Source: CBDCFV01 sp965261795
GTDB taxonomy: Bacteria; Chloroflexota; Dehalococcoidia; Lucifugimonadales; UBA3495
Direction of reading: 5' to 3'
Assembly: GCA_965261795.1 (NCBI GenBank)
Contig: OZ253476.1
Coordinates: 2,852,001 to 2,916,000 of the forward strand
Length of the DNA: 64,000 nt
Position numbers and translations under genes: made by a program. The notes beneath the pieces are model-generated. The model did not search any database, was not told the DNA's origin, and worked only from the letters and a program-made list of their open reading frames with translations. Positions within the stretch are counted from its first letter, which is position 1. Each line of letters starts with the position of its first letter. Shown here one piece after another: positions 25,628 to 36,070 of this stretch.

Positions 25628-27253
25628 ATGTCACGACTCATAACAGTTATCCTGCTGCTTTGCCTGGCCGCACTCGTCACCGGCTGCACTGTTGGGACCG
25701 ACCCGGAACCCGACCCGACCGCCAAGCCGCCCAAGAGCACCGCCGCGCCCGTTTTACCGGGACCGGAGAGCACCGCCGCGCCCAAGCCGGAATTCCAGCC
25801 CACTCCACTTGGACCGGAGTCCCAGCCCAAGACGCCAGGGCCGGACGCCAGCACCAAGGCAATGCTGGCAACCCTGCCCCCCCGGGCCGAGCCGGAGATG
25901 GTGGCAACTCTGATCCCTCGGGCCGAGCCGGAGATGGTGGCAACCCTGATCCCTCGGGCCGAGCCGGAGATACTGGCAACCCTGACCCCTCGGACCGAGC
26001 CGGAGATGCCAGCAACCCTGATGCCTACGGCCAAGCCGGAGAGGGTGGGAACCCTGACCTCCCGGGACAAGCCGGAGGGGCTGGCAACCCTGATGCCTCG
26101 GACCAAGCCGGAGATGCTGGCAAATCCGGCCCCACCGAGCGACTCTTCAGGCGTACGGCACTTCCAACCACCCCCGGAGGACCTCAAGGCCGGCGAGGTG
26201 GACGACAACGCCCGCTGGGAGGAGTACCTCAAGTTCACCGCGGACTACAAGGGCCCGCAGGTCCACACCACCAGCTTGGAGCACCGCCAGATAATCACCG
26301 TCCTGGACCGGGAGGGAAACCCCGTGCCCAACGCCCGGGTCATTGTGAGCCAGGGGAAGAATGACCTCGAGGAATACCTGACCTACGCCGACGGACGGAC
26401 CCTATTCTTCCCGGAGACCCTTCAAGGCAGGCCGGTGCGGATGACCGGCAAGGACGAAGAGGAGAGGACCCGGCTCAGCGTCAGGGCAGAGCGCGACGGG
26501 TTTGAAGGAAACGCGAGCATCCTCCCGGACGGAGACAAGACCCACACCATCACGCTGGACGGGACGATGACCTACGGCAGTAACGTACCCTTGGACGTAT
26601 TGTTCCTGCTGGACTCCACCGGCAGCATGGCCGACGAGATCCGGCAGATCAAGGCGACTCTCCAGTCGATTGCCGAGCGGGTGTCCAACCTGCCTTCCAA
26701 TCCCGACCTGCGGTTCGGGATGCTCAGCTACCGGGACCGGGGAGACAAGTACGTGACCCGGCTCTACGACTTTGACGAGAACGTCGGACGGTTCCGCCGG
26801 ACCATCCGGGACGTGAGAGCCAAGCGCGGCGGCGACTACCCTGAGAGTCTGAACCAAGCGCTCCACGAGGCGGTGCACCACGCCTCATGGCGTGAGGACT
26901 CGATAAGGATGATATTCCTGATAGCTGACGCACCGCCCCACTTGGACTACCCGCAGGACGAGGACTACGAGGCGGAGATGGTGCGGGCCCGGGAGAAGGG
27001 GATAAAGATATTCTCCGTGGCCAGCAGCGGGCTGGACGAACAGGGAGAGTATGTGTTCCGGCAGATCGCCCAGCAGACGATGGGCCGGTTCCTGTTTATT
27101 CTGTACCGGAGCGGAGTTCAGGGAACGCTGGAGACGCCTCACGACGTGGAGCAGTTCACGGTGAACAACCTGGACGGGCTGGTAGTCAGGTTGATCGAAG
27201 AAGAGCTAGCGGGGACCGAAGGCGGGGAGCAGCCGGGGATGAGGATGAAGTAG
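25628..27253 (+). CDS. Lipoprotein with 12-residue repeats and VWA domain
   Basis: 541 residues from ATG 25628 (AGGAG at 25621-25625). Signal with lipobox LAALVTGC (Cys about 19). A Pro-rich stalk holds seven and a half tandem 12-residue repeats of the ATLxPRxEPExV type (about 79-168). Then a beta domain (IITVLDREGNPVPNARVIV, carboxypeptidase-regulatory-like) and a VWA domain from about 318: DVLFLLDSTGSMADEI is a MIDAS motif (DxSxS-like, here DSTGS). Exported, membrane-anchored, with a metal-dependent binding domain held off the surface by the stalk. Probably acts with the LRR and collagen-like neighbours. Confidence 0.87.
   Translation: MSRLITVILLLCLAALVTGCTVGTDPEPDPTAKPPKSTAAPVLPGPESTAAPKPEFQPTPLGPESQPKTPGPDASTKAMLATLPPRAEPEMVATLIPRAEPEMVATLIPRAEPEILATLTPRTEPEMPATLMPTAKPERVGTLTSRDKPEGLATLMPRTKPEMLANPAPPSDSSGVRHFQPPPEDLKAGEVDDNARWEEYLKFTADYKGPQVHTTSLEHRQIITVLDREGNPVPNARVIVSQGKNDLEEYLTYADGRTLFFPETLQGRPVRMTGKDEEERTRLSVRAERDGFEGNASILPDGDKTHTITLDGTMTYGSNVPLDVLFLLDSTGSMADEIRQIKATLQSIAERVSNLPSNPDLRFGMLSYRDRGDKYVTRLYDFDENVGRFRRTIRDVRAKRGGDYPESLNQALHEAVHHASWREDSIRMIFLIADAPPHLDYPQDEDYEAEMVRAREKGIKIFSVASSGLDEQGEYVFRQIAQQTMGRFLFILYRSGVQGTLETPHDVEQFTVNNLDGLVVRLIEEELAGTEGGEQPGMRMK
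25862..26130 (+). repeat. 36-bp tandem repeat inside the VWA lipoprotein
   Basis: Seven full copies and part of an eighth, period 36 bp. The second and third copies are nearly identical; later ones diverge (PRT, PTA, SRD). Recent expansion at the left end is implied. Encodes the Pro/Glu stalk. Confidence 0.8.
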
Positions 27254-27339
27254 ATTTTCCCAGGGCGGGAGAAAAGCGGCCCACCCAGACGTTCGTCCAT
27301 CACACCTTCCCGTGGAGGCGGAAAGAACGGCCAGGCCGG

Positions 27340-27903
27340 TCAGAGCCATAAAGGAAACCGGACGGCCGAAAGCGAGCCGTACAGAAGAGCGAAGCAGGGT
27401 TGCATGAAACACATCATCTTCGGGGAACGGGAACCTAGTCCACGCCCCAGCCCGCGCGTTCGGAATAGTCGCTGAGTCTTCGGGCGGAGGTTCTTCCACA
27501 TACCTGAGTGAGTCCTCTGGGCAGAGGTGGTGACCCAAGCCGCAGTCGCTCTGACCCCGGTAGCCACCTTTTCCCCACCGGAAGGAGGACTGTCATTCTC
27601 AGGATCCGGCGGTGGCTTGGGCCATGCATACAATTTTTGGCTGACAACCATCGTGCCTTTGGGTAAGGGATCCCCACAATAACTACATTGGACGGATTCA
27701 GGAACTACCTTTCTGGATGTATACCAATGGTTCAGCCTGCGAGCATAACAAGGTAATGGGTGTTTCTTGGTGTCGCAGTCAGCACAGTTGACGCAATAGT
27801 TCTCCTACTTTCGTCTGTGGAAGCCGTCGGGCATGTCCATAGGCATCTGAGACAAACACATGGGACCCGCTTGAATTTTGTGTCTGCACTCGGTGCAGTT
27901 CAT
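27340..27903 (-). pseudogene. Cysteine-rich protein relic with in-frame amber stop
   Basis: Reads MNCTECRHKIQAGPMCLSQ...GFHRRK, then TAG (27805-27807, complement). It continues in the same frame: ENYCVNCADCDTKKHPLPCYARRLNHWYT, SVQCSYCGDPLPKGTMVVSQKLYAWP and TQRLFRTRGLGRGLGSRSPKM, before drifting into unrelated sequence. Four CxxC units indicate zinc binding. The amber codon and the lost C terminus mark a decayed gene. Confidence 0.6.
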
Positions 27904-28249
27904 ATCTTCTTCTGCTATGACGTTCCACATAAGCCGACCTCTCTGTCGATTGTTCCGGTCATTTTACAGGGTGACTGACTTCCCACATTGCTGGAGCCCT
28001 TGGTGACTCTCTGGCAGGGAGTCGCGGGTCCTCCATAAGGTGTATGTCCAACTCGGGCGACACCGACAGGAACGGGATCCTAAGACCTCGGTTCGACGCT
28101 GAAATCTCACTGTGAAGGGGTCGTACTTGGCCCAGGGATTGGCTCAGACCCAGCGTAGGTGCTTTGGAAGGAAGCCTTGGGCTGGATGATTTACCTCACC
28201 TCGACCGGCAAAAAATAGTCGTCTTGACCGGCAGGACTAATTGTCGTTA
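27904..28249. other. Stretch without a gene
   Basis: No frame with protein character on either strand. A short direct repeat GACCGGCA(A/G) occurs at about 28204 and 28228. Nothing else seen. Confidence 0.4.
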
Positions 28250-28405
28250 ATCATTTGGTGAACACCGCCAGGCGCGAGATGGCGCAGGTCCCTGCCGTCC
28301 TTGACATGTGTCGCCGTGGGCAGCGCATCCCGGGAGTCAGGGCACTTCGGCGACGAATGCGCCTTCGTCGCCTCGGTAGGTAATAATATCGTACGTGAGC
28401 GTCAG
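28250..28405 (-). pseudogene. HicB-like antitoxin remnant
   Basis: On the minus strand one frame reads LTLTYDIITYRGDEGAFVAEVP, a stop (28337-28339), then LPGCAAHGDT. That is the HicB core (YDIxxxxDEGxFVAEVPxLPGCxAHGDT) with a nonsense codon where Asp or Glu is usual. No HicA partner is next to it. It lies just downstream of two PIN toxins. Confidence 0.45.
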
Positions 28406-28477
28406 CCTTCCCCGGTAATCGACAGGCCACGTCGAGAGTCCATCCGGCCCAGCGTTGTGTTCCACCCAACGGGGTAT

Positions 28478-28882
28478 TCACCAGAGGCAGGGCACGAGGG
28501 ACTGACTGTTTCGAATGTTCTGGTCACTGGAGACTACCGTGACCGAACCCTGGCCGTGACGGGCCTCCAATTCCAGGGCCGTGGCCAGGATGATCATATC
28601 GCGGGTATCTTCCCACAAATCGGGCAGCCGCTGGACCACTGCCAGGTTGAGGACCTCAACGGAAACGCCTTTGGACCGTATCGTATCGGTCACGAGGGAA
28701 TAATTGGAAAACCCCCGCCGGTTCTTACGAGCGACGTCCCAGACTTCGACGAGACAAATGGAGGGGACCGCCAACCGGTTCCCGGATCCTGGGTCATCGA
28801 TAATCGATTTCGCTGGTGGGGTTAAATCCGGGCTGGCGGAGAGGTACTTTACCAAGGCGCTGGCGTCCAGGAGGTATATCAA
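28478..28882 (-). CDS. PIN-domain toxin (VapC-like)
   Basis: 134 residues from TTG 28882, whose first bases overlap the DUF4411 stop (TTGA). PIN acids: LLDASALVKYL (first Asp), CLVEVWDVARK (Glu), LWEDTRDMIILATALEL and VVSSDQNI. Expected to be a Mg-dependent RNase. No classical VapB is seen. The overlap suggests it is made together with the upstream DUF4411 protein. Confidence 0.72.
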   Translation of the reverse strand: MIYLLDASALVKYLSASPDLTPPAKSIIDDPGSGNRLAVPSICLVEVWDVARKNRRGFSNYSLVTDTIRSKGVSVEVLNLAVVQRLPDLWEDTRDMIILATALELEARHGQGSVTVVSSDQNIRNSQSLVPCLW

Positions 28883-29502
28883 AGCCCGCGATCCCCGAAT
28901 TTCAGCTTGGAATCGGCGATGTCCTCGTCGGTGATGCCCAGGTCCTTCCAGATGCCGTAGAGGTCCCCCAAGCCCCGGTCGCTGGGCGGGGGCACGTCGA
29001 GGTTGATGTCCCGCAGCAGTTCGTAGGGAGTCCGCGAAGTGATTCTGTCGCTGAAGGCTTTGCACGCCTCCCACAGTACGTTGGGCGTGCCTATCTCGCT
29101 CCACGAAACCACGGCCGGCCAGGCCCGCGGCGGGCTGCCCGGGGTGTGGTAGGAGAGGGCCAACGCGGCGACGAATGGGCCGGCGTCAAGGATTTCAGAG
29201 GCAATGCCTGTCAGCCCGACTACCCCCCGTGCTTCCGCAATCTGCCGGGCCGTCTCGATCTGGGCGGGATCGAGGGTCTTGAACATGTACCTGTTGGCCC
29301 TGGCCCAGGAACAAGCGCCGTTATCATGCCCGGCTTCCAGTTCCCGCAATACCTCATCGGGCGCGACGACTACTCCGGCAGCGGCCGAGCGAGACAGGGC
29401 TTCCCAAAAGTGGGGGAAGGTATCCCTAGGGTAGTTGTCTCCCAGGAACAACAGCGCATTGGCATCCAGGCAAAAGATTGGCGGACCTACTTCCGAGACC
29501 AT
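28879..29502 (-). CDS. DUF4411-like PIN-domain protein
   Basis: 207 residues: PIFCLDANALLFLGDNYPRDTFPHFWEAL (first Asp, typical DUF4411 opening), APDEVLRELEAGHD (Glu), GIASEILDAGPFVAALAL (Asp). DUF4411 proteins are PIN-like toxins usually paired with an ImmA/IrrE or Xre-type antitoxin upstream. Here only a 29-codon frame with an SD (around 29507-29596) remains upstream. A second PIN gene overlaps its end. Confidence 0.65.
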   Translation of the reverse strand: MVSEVGPPIFCLDANALLFLGDNYPRDTFPHFWEALSRSAAAGVVVAPDEVLRELEAGHDNGACSWARANRYMFKTLDPAQIETARQIAEARGVVGLTGIASEILDAGPFVAALALSYHTPGSPPRAWPAVVSWSEIGTPNVLWEACKAFSDRITSRTPYELLRDINLDVPPPSDRGLGDLYGIWKDLGITDEDIADSKLKFGDRGL

Positions 29503-29696
29503 ATTGCCTCAACGTTGGGCTTCGATGTGAACTTTCCACAGGCGGGGTCCAAGTCTACCGGCAAGCGTCCCGCACGGCAAGGCGGTCAATGCCGTCATCC
29601 CTCCATTAGATCATCTTTACCACCGGCAACGACGCTTTGTCGGTGGATATGAACGCATTGCACCAGGTCTGTATTGCCGGGTCAGCCGCTGGCTCC

Positions 29697-29878
29697 ACGC
29701 ATTTGGGGCCGGCGCCCCTCGGTGATGAAACCCGTTGGCATCGTCTCGTGCAACGGGCCCCGGCCCTGCTGCTTCAATGAGGCCACCGCCTTTCGGCGAT
29801 GGAAACGTTCGGAGAACGCTCGGGGTAACAGGCAACACCCATACTTCAATGGAGCCGTAGTAGAACTACAGGAAAAGA
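29697..29878 (-). CRISPR. Relic CRISPR repeats upstream of the cas operon, reverse orientation
   Basis: A clear 36-bp repeat copy (29771-29806, complement begins GTTTCCATCGCCGAAAGG; three differences from the main repeat). It has decayed copies exactly 72 bp on each side: 29697-29731 (complement GGTTTCATCACCGAGGGG) and from 29843 (CTTCAATGGAGCC end only). A further possible trace is near 29620. The orientation is opposite to the main array. The rest of 29503-29982 has no gene. Confidence 0.65.
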
Positions 29879-29982
29879 CTTACCACGGAAAGCATAGCAG
29901 AAAAGGGCTTGATTTTGGGAAAAACAGGTGTTACGTTTTATAGGGGTAGCCTGTATAGGATTTTCATTCAGGAGACATTGAA

Positions 29983-30132
29983 ATGACACTGCCCCTCGTC
30001 GAACCTTCGCCTGACGCATCCGTAGACCGCCTGCTCCAACACATCGCGGCCACAGGACGGGTCTCCTGGAACGACTTGAACGCGCTCATCCGCTATATCC
30101 AGGCCATGAGGAGGGCCAACCGTCCGTCATAA
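29983..30132 (+). CDS. 49-residue protein directly upstream of the cas operon
   Basis: ATG 29983 with AGGAG 9 bp upstream. The sequence is amphipathic helix: SVDRLLQHIAATGRVSWNDLNALIRYIQAMRRANR. No known family. Followed by 90 bp and then csb1 in the same direction, so it may be the first gene of the operon. Confidence 0.45.
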   Translation: MTLPLVEPSPDASVDRLLQHIAATGRVSWNDLNALIRYIQAMRRANRPS

Positions 30133-30222
30133 GATCAACATTTGCATCCCGGAGACAAACTCTATCAGCGGCGGTTAACGTACCAAGAAAACCGCAATCA
30201 ACTCTAATGGAGGACCATCATC

Positions 30223-31419
<1,197 letters not shown>

Positions 31420-31421
31420 TT

Positions 31422-32885
31422 ATGATCGCCATCGGCATACGCCACCTCAACGGTTGGTACATGGCCTCCGACTCCGCCGACCGGAACCGCCCCGAGTGGC
31501 CGCCCCATCCCGACCGCATTTTCATGGCCCTGGCCGCCGCCCATTTTGAGACCGACGGCGGCCGCTCGGAGCAGGCGGCGCTGCTTTGGCTGGAACGGCA
31601 GGGAGCACCCAGCATGTGGGCCAGCGAAGCCACGCACCGGGACACCACGACGACCTATGTCCCGGTCAATGACTCCGCTCCTCTCAGTCGCAGACCGGGC
31701 AAGGCGCCATCCCCGCAGCAGGTTCACACCGGGTTGCAGCTGCTCCCGGAGAACCGCCCGCGGCAGGCCCGGCAGTTCCCGGTGGCCATTCCCCGGGACC
31801 CCGCCGTGTACCTGGTCTGGCCGGCTGACCCGCCGCCGGAGGGCCGCGAGGGGCTGAAATCCCTCTGCGTCAAGGTAATCCGGGTGGGACATTCGGCCTC
31901 ATTGGTGCAGGCCTGGGTCGAGGACACGCCCCCCGATCCCAACCTGGTTCCAACCGAGGGGTTGGGCCCGCATCCGCTGCGGGTATCCGGCCCCGGCCGG
32001 CTGGACCACTTGGCGGCTCAATACCAAAGCAACCGAAGGCCCGAGCGGGCGCGGTGGGTTTCCTACACCCGGCCGCAACCGGATATCCGGCCGGAAATAC
32101 CGCAAGGCGCCTTCAACAATCGCCTGCTGGCGCTGCGCAGGACTGACGGCAGGAGGCTGGGACTGGAGAGCACCTTGATGCTGGCCGATAAACTTCGCAA
32201 TGCGGTGGTCAGGCACTGCCCCCAACCGGTCCCGGAATGGGTCAGCGGCCACACCGCCGACGGACGGCCATCCCAGAAACCCCACCTGGCCTTCCTGCCT
32301 CTGCCCTTCGTTGGCAGTGAACACGCCGACGGCCACCTGCTTGGCTTGGCCATGGCCATACCGAAGCTGATAGACCTCGCGGAGGTGGGCCGGTGTCTCA
32401 ACCCCGTCCTGGGCTTCGGTGAGGATGGCTCCCGGCGGCGGGTCCACCTTTACGACGGGGCTACCCTTGACTGGCTTCTGGAAATGGAGGGCGGAGATTC
32501 GCCCCCGGCGGCCCTGCGTTCTCGGGTATGGACCCGGCCGGCCCGGCGCTGGGCAACCGTCACTCCCATCGTCTTCGACCGCCACCCCAAGGGCGGGGAG
32601 AGAGAGGCCCAGGCGGAGGCGATGGTGGCCGAAGCCTGCGAAAGGATTGGCCTCCCCCGTCCCGTGGATGTGGTGCTCAGTCAGGTGAGCCTTCACCTGG
32701 GGGTTCCCCACAGCCGGGCATTCCCCGGTGTGCGGCGCAAGTCCGACCGGGGCCGTCTCCAGCACCAACATGCGGTGATCACATTTGCCGGACCCGTCGG
32801 CGGCCCGGTCATTCTGGGAGCCGGCCGCTACCGGGGCTACGGCATGTGCCGGCCGGCCGGGTGGGAAGGGGGCGATGCGGAATGA
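31422..32885 (+). CDS. csb2: Type I-G Csb2 (Cas5-Cas6 type, GSU0054 family)
   Basis: 487 residues from ATG 31422. Opens MIAIGIRHLNGWYMASDSADRNRPEWPPHPDRIFMALAAAH, the Cas5-like half. The C-terminal half ends in a glycine-rich GPVGGPVILGAGRYRGYGMCRP, the Cas6-like G-loop. In I-G this single protein caps the crRNA handle and processes pre-crRNA. The stop overlaps cas3 (ATGA). Confidence 0.9.
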   Translation: MIAIGIRHLNGWYMASDSADRNRPEWPPHPDRIFMALAAAHFETDGGRSEQAALLWLERQGAPSMWASEATHRDTTTTYVPVNDSAPLSRRPGKAPSPQQVHTGLQLLPENRPRQARQFPVAIPRDPAVYLVWPADPPPEGREGLKSLCVKVIRVGHSASLVQAWVEDTPPDPNLVPTEGLGPHPLRVSGPGRLDHLAAQYQSNRRPERARWVSYTRPQPDIRPEIPQGAFNNRLLALRRTDGRRLGLESTLMLADKLRNAVVRHCPQPVPEWVSGHTADGRPSQKPHLAFLPLPFVGSEHADGHLLGLAMAIPKLIDLAEVGRCLNPVLGFGEDGSRRRVHLYDGATLDWLLEMEGGDSPPAALRSRVWTRPARRWATVTPIVFDRHPKGGEREAQAEAMVAEACERIGLPRPVDVVLSQVSLHLGVPHSRAFPGVRRKSDRGRLQHQHAVITFAGPVGGPVILGAGRYRGYGMCRPAGWEGGDAE

Positions 32886-35800
32886 GCAGTCTTAATCCAG
32901 CCCGGTTCGATGAGTTCTTCCTCGCCCTCTACGGCTGCGACCCGTTTCCGTGGCAGGCGCGGCTGGCCCGCAGGGTTGCGGGCGCCCGGGGCGGCGATGC
33001 CGCTTGGCCGGAAGCAATTGCTCTGCCGACGGCGGCGGGCAAGACCGCCTGCATCGACATGGCGGTCTTCGCCTTGGCCTGTCAGGTTGACCGGCCCCCC
33101 GGAGAACGCACCGCCCCGCACCGGGTCTTCTTCGTGGTGGACCGCCGCGTGATTGTGGATGCCACCTTCCGACGGGCGAGGGACCTGGCCCTCCGTCTGC
33201 GGGAGGCTCGAACGGACGGGGACGGCATCCTGAAAGAGGTGGCCGTCCGACTGGGCTGGCTGGCCCGCGGGGAAGGGCTGGCTCCTGAAGAAGATTGCAG
33301 CAGCGATGATCCCGGCAATCATCCCCTGGCCGTATTTCAACTCAGGGGCGGGATGTACCGCGACGATTCCTGGGCCAGGTCGCCCCTCCAGCCCACCGTG
33401 ATTGTCACCACGGTTGACCAGTTCGCTTCCCGGCTGTTATTTCGGGGATACGGGTCCAGCCCGGGTATGCGGCCCATCCACGCCGGCCTTGCCGCCAACG
33501 ACTGTCTGATCGTCCTAGACGAAGCCCACTGCGCCAATCCCTTCCGCCAGACCGTGGATGCGGTGCGGCGCTACCGGCAGTGGGCCGGGCAGTCCGGCGG
33601 CGTTGGTTCAGTCCCGTTCCACCTGACCCTGCTGTCAGCCACGCCTCCGGCGGAAATCGAGGATACCCTCAGGGACGAGGACGACGACCGCGGCCATCAG
33701 GTCCTGGGACCCCGGATCAAAGTATCCAAGCCGGCCCGGCTGGTCGAAGCCGGAAACCGCCGGAACGCCGGGGCCGCATCCGGGATGGGCGACGCCCTGG
33801 ACCGGCTGGCCGAGCGGATTGCCGCTGAGGCGAAGGCCCTCGTCAGCGAGGAACGTCGGAACATCGGGGTCATGGTCAACCGGGTCCACACGGCGCGCCT
33901 GGTGTATCAACGCCTCAAACAGGCCGGAGAAGAAGATGTCACCCTCCTCACCGGACGGATGCGCCCCATTGACCGGGATGACATCGGGCAAGCCCTGATG
34001 GATGCCCTGAAGACCAACGCCCATCAAGAGTTGGAACGGCCACCGGGCGGAAGGCCTGCGGCCGCCGGCAACGGGCAGATGCCTCTGCCGGACGGTCCCG
34101 ACCCAGCCCGTCCCGATCCGGCCGGAACGCCGCCGGATGAAAAGCCCCGCTTCGTCGTCGCCACCCAGTGCCTGGAGGTGGGTGCGGACCTGGACTTCGA
34201 CGGCCTGGTGACCGAGTGCGCCAGCCTGGACGCCCTGCGTCAACGCTTCGGACGCCTGAACCGGGCCGGCCGTCCCATCGAGGCCGGGGCCGCCATCGTA
34301 GTCCGGGCCGACCAGACCCGCCTCAGAAGGGGGGACGACCGGGGAGACCCGATTTACGGCAAAGCTCTGACGGAGACCTGGCAGTGGCTCAGGGAGAAAT
34401 CCGAGAGGGACGTGGTTGACCTGGGCTATGCCGCCCTGGAACGGCTTCTTCCTCCGGACCCAGCGGAACTCAACGAGCTGCGCCAGCGCCTGTCGCCCCC
34501 GGCCCCCAACGCCCCGGTGATGCTGCCGTCCCACGTGGACGCCTGGGTGCAGACCGCTCCGACTCCCGCTCCCGACCCGGACGTATCCCTTTTCCTGCAC
34601 GGCCCGCACCGCGGCGCGCCGGAGGTGCAGGTGTGTTGGCGGGCCGATCTGTCCCCGGAGGACATGTCCGATGAGGAACTATCGGCCAGCATAGTGAGCC
34701 TCTGCCCTCCGTCGTCGCCGGAATGCATCCCGGTGCCCATTCATAACTTCCGCAGGTGGCTTGAGAGGGGGGAAAGCGCCCCCGACTTCAACGACAGCGA
34801 CCTGGAGGGTGCCCCGACCCAGGACTCCCCGTCCGGCGCGGTTCGGGGCAACCGCAGCGCCCTGTGCTGGGGGGGGGCGGAGGGTAGCTATCTGATTACT
34901 GGCTCGGAAACGCTGGACCGGCTGCGCCCCGGCGATACGGTGGTGATTCCGAAGCAACTGAAGGGCTGGGAGGTATTCGGGCATATACCGCCCGGGACCG
35001 GCGAAGACCCGGTTGTTGACCTGGGAGACCGGGCGCACCTCCAATCCAGGGCCAAACCCATCCTGCGTATCCGCAGCGAAGTGGTGGAATCGTGGCCGCC
35101 GTGCTCATCCCGCACCTGCTTCATGGAAATGGCCGGCAAATCCGAGGATTCCGAGGATGAGGAAGAGGAAAGACTTCGGGTAGCTCTCGAGGAACTGGCG
35201 ACATCGGAAGTGGAACCCAAATGGCAGTGGCTGAAAGACGCGGCGGATGCCCTGACCAGGGAATACCGGAGCCGCCGCATAAAGAGAGTGTGGTATCCCG
35301 GGAAAGGCGGCGGCTTCGTGCTGCAGGGGTCCCGCCGAGTGCGTAAATATATGGCCTCGGCCTCGACTCTCACTAGCGAGGACGATTCCTACTCGGCTAC
35401 GGTACGGGTCCCCCTGGATAAGCACCTTCACGGCGTCGAGGAGTGGGCGCGCCGTTTCGGCGCAGGTGTCGGCCTCCCGGTCCCACTGATAGAGGACCTG
35501 GCCCTGGCGGCCCGTTTGCACGACGTGGGCAAGTCCGACCCCAGGTTCCAGGCGATGCTTCACGGCGGAAACTCCTGGGCGGCCCAGGCCGCTGGGGTAC
35601 TTCTTGCCAAGTCGGGCGACCTGCCCACCAGCCGCCGGGAGAGACGGCGCGCCAGCAGGGAGAGTGGGTATCCCGCCGGTGGCCGCCATGAGCTTCTCTC
35701 GGTCCGCCTGATTGAGAGCGTGCCCGGTCTGCTGGAACCTGCTCATGACGGCGAACTGGTGCTTCACCTGGTGGCCAGCCATCACGGATTGTGCCGGCCC

Positions 35801-36070
35801 TTCGCCCCGGTGGTCTTCGACCGAGAGCCTGTTACCGTGGAAGAGAAGATTCTTGGCTATCGAATGTCCGGAAGCAGCGCCACGGGACTTGAGCGTCTGG
35901 ACAGCGGTGTTTCAGAACGCTTCTGGCGGCTGGTCCGCCGCTACGGCTGGTGGGGATTGGCCTGGCTGGAAGCCCTGATGCGTCTGGCCGACCACTGTTG
36001 CAGCGAGGCCGAGCAGATGGCCCAGGAACAAGAAGATGACCAAGATGTAATCAAGGAGGCAGCGGGATGA
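32882..36070 (+). CDS. cas3: Cas3 helicase-nuclease with C-terminal HD domain
   Basis: 1062 residues. Helicase motifs: LPTAAGKTACIDM (Walker A, about 48), VLDEAHCANPF (DEAH, about 212), LLSATPPAEI, CLEVGADLDFDGLVTECA (motif V) and RQRFGRLNRAGRP (motif VI). The HD nuclease is at the C terminus: LAARLHDVGKSDPRF (about 880) with later VASHHGLCRP. HD after the helicase is the arrangement typical of I-G/I-U Cas3. Coupled to csb2 and csb3 by 4-bp overlaps. Confidence 0.93.
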   Translation: MSSLNPARFDEFFLALYGCDPFPWQARLARRVAGARGGDAAWPEAIALPTAAGKTACIDMAVFALACQVDRPPGERTAPHRVFFVVDRRVIVDATFRRARDLALRLREARTDGDGILKEVAVRLGWLARGEGLAPEEDCSSDDPGNHPLAVFQLRGGMYRDDSWARSPLQPTVIVTTVDQFASRLLFRGYGSSPGMRPIHAGLAANDCLIVLDEAHCANPFRQTVDAVRRYRQWAGQSGGVGSVPFHLTLLSATPPAEIEDTLRDEDDDRGHQVLGPRIKVSKPARLVEAGNRRNAGAASGMGDALDRLAERIAAEAKALVSEERRNIGVMVNRVHTARLVYQRLKQAGEEDVTLLTGRMRPIDRDDIGQALMDALKTNAHQELERPPGGRPAAAGNGQMPLPDGPDPARPDPAGTPPDEKPRFVVATQCLEVGADLDFDGLVTECASLDALRQRFGRLNRAGRPIEAGAAIVVRADQTRLRRGDDRGDPIYGKALTETWQWLREKSERDVVDLGYAALERLLPPDPAELNELRQRLSPPAPNAPVMLPSHVDAWVQTAPTPAPDPDVSLFLHGPHRGAPEVQVCWRADLSPEDMSDEELSASIVSLCPPSSPECIPVPIHNFRRWLERGESAPDFNDSDLEGAPTQDSPSGAVRGNRSALCWGGAEGSYLITGSETLDRLRPGDTVVIPKQLKGWEVFGHIPPGTGEDPVVDLGDRAHLQSRAKPILRIRSEVVESWPPCSSRTCFMEMAGKSEDSEDEEEERLRVALEELATSEVEPKWQWLKDAADALTREYRSRRIKRVWYPGKGGGFVLQGSRRVRKYMASASTLTSEDDSYSATVRVPLDKHLHGVEEWARRFGAGVGLPVPLIEDLALAARLHDVGKSDPRFQAMLHGGNSWAAQAAGVLLAKSGDLPTSRRERRRASRESGYPAGGRHELLSVRLIESVPGLLEPAHDGELVLHLVASHHGLCRPFAPVVFDREPVTVEEKILGYRMSGSSATGLERLDSGVSERFWRLVRRYGWWGLAWLEALMRLADHCCSEAEQMAQEQEDDQDVIKEAAG

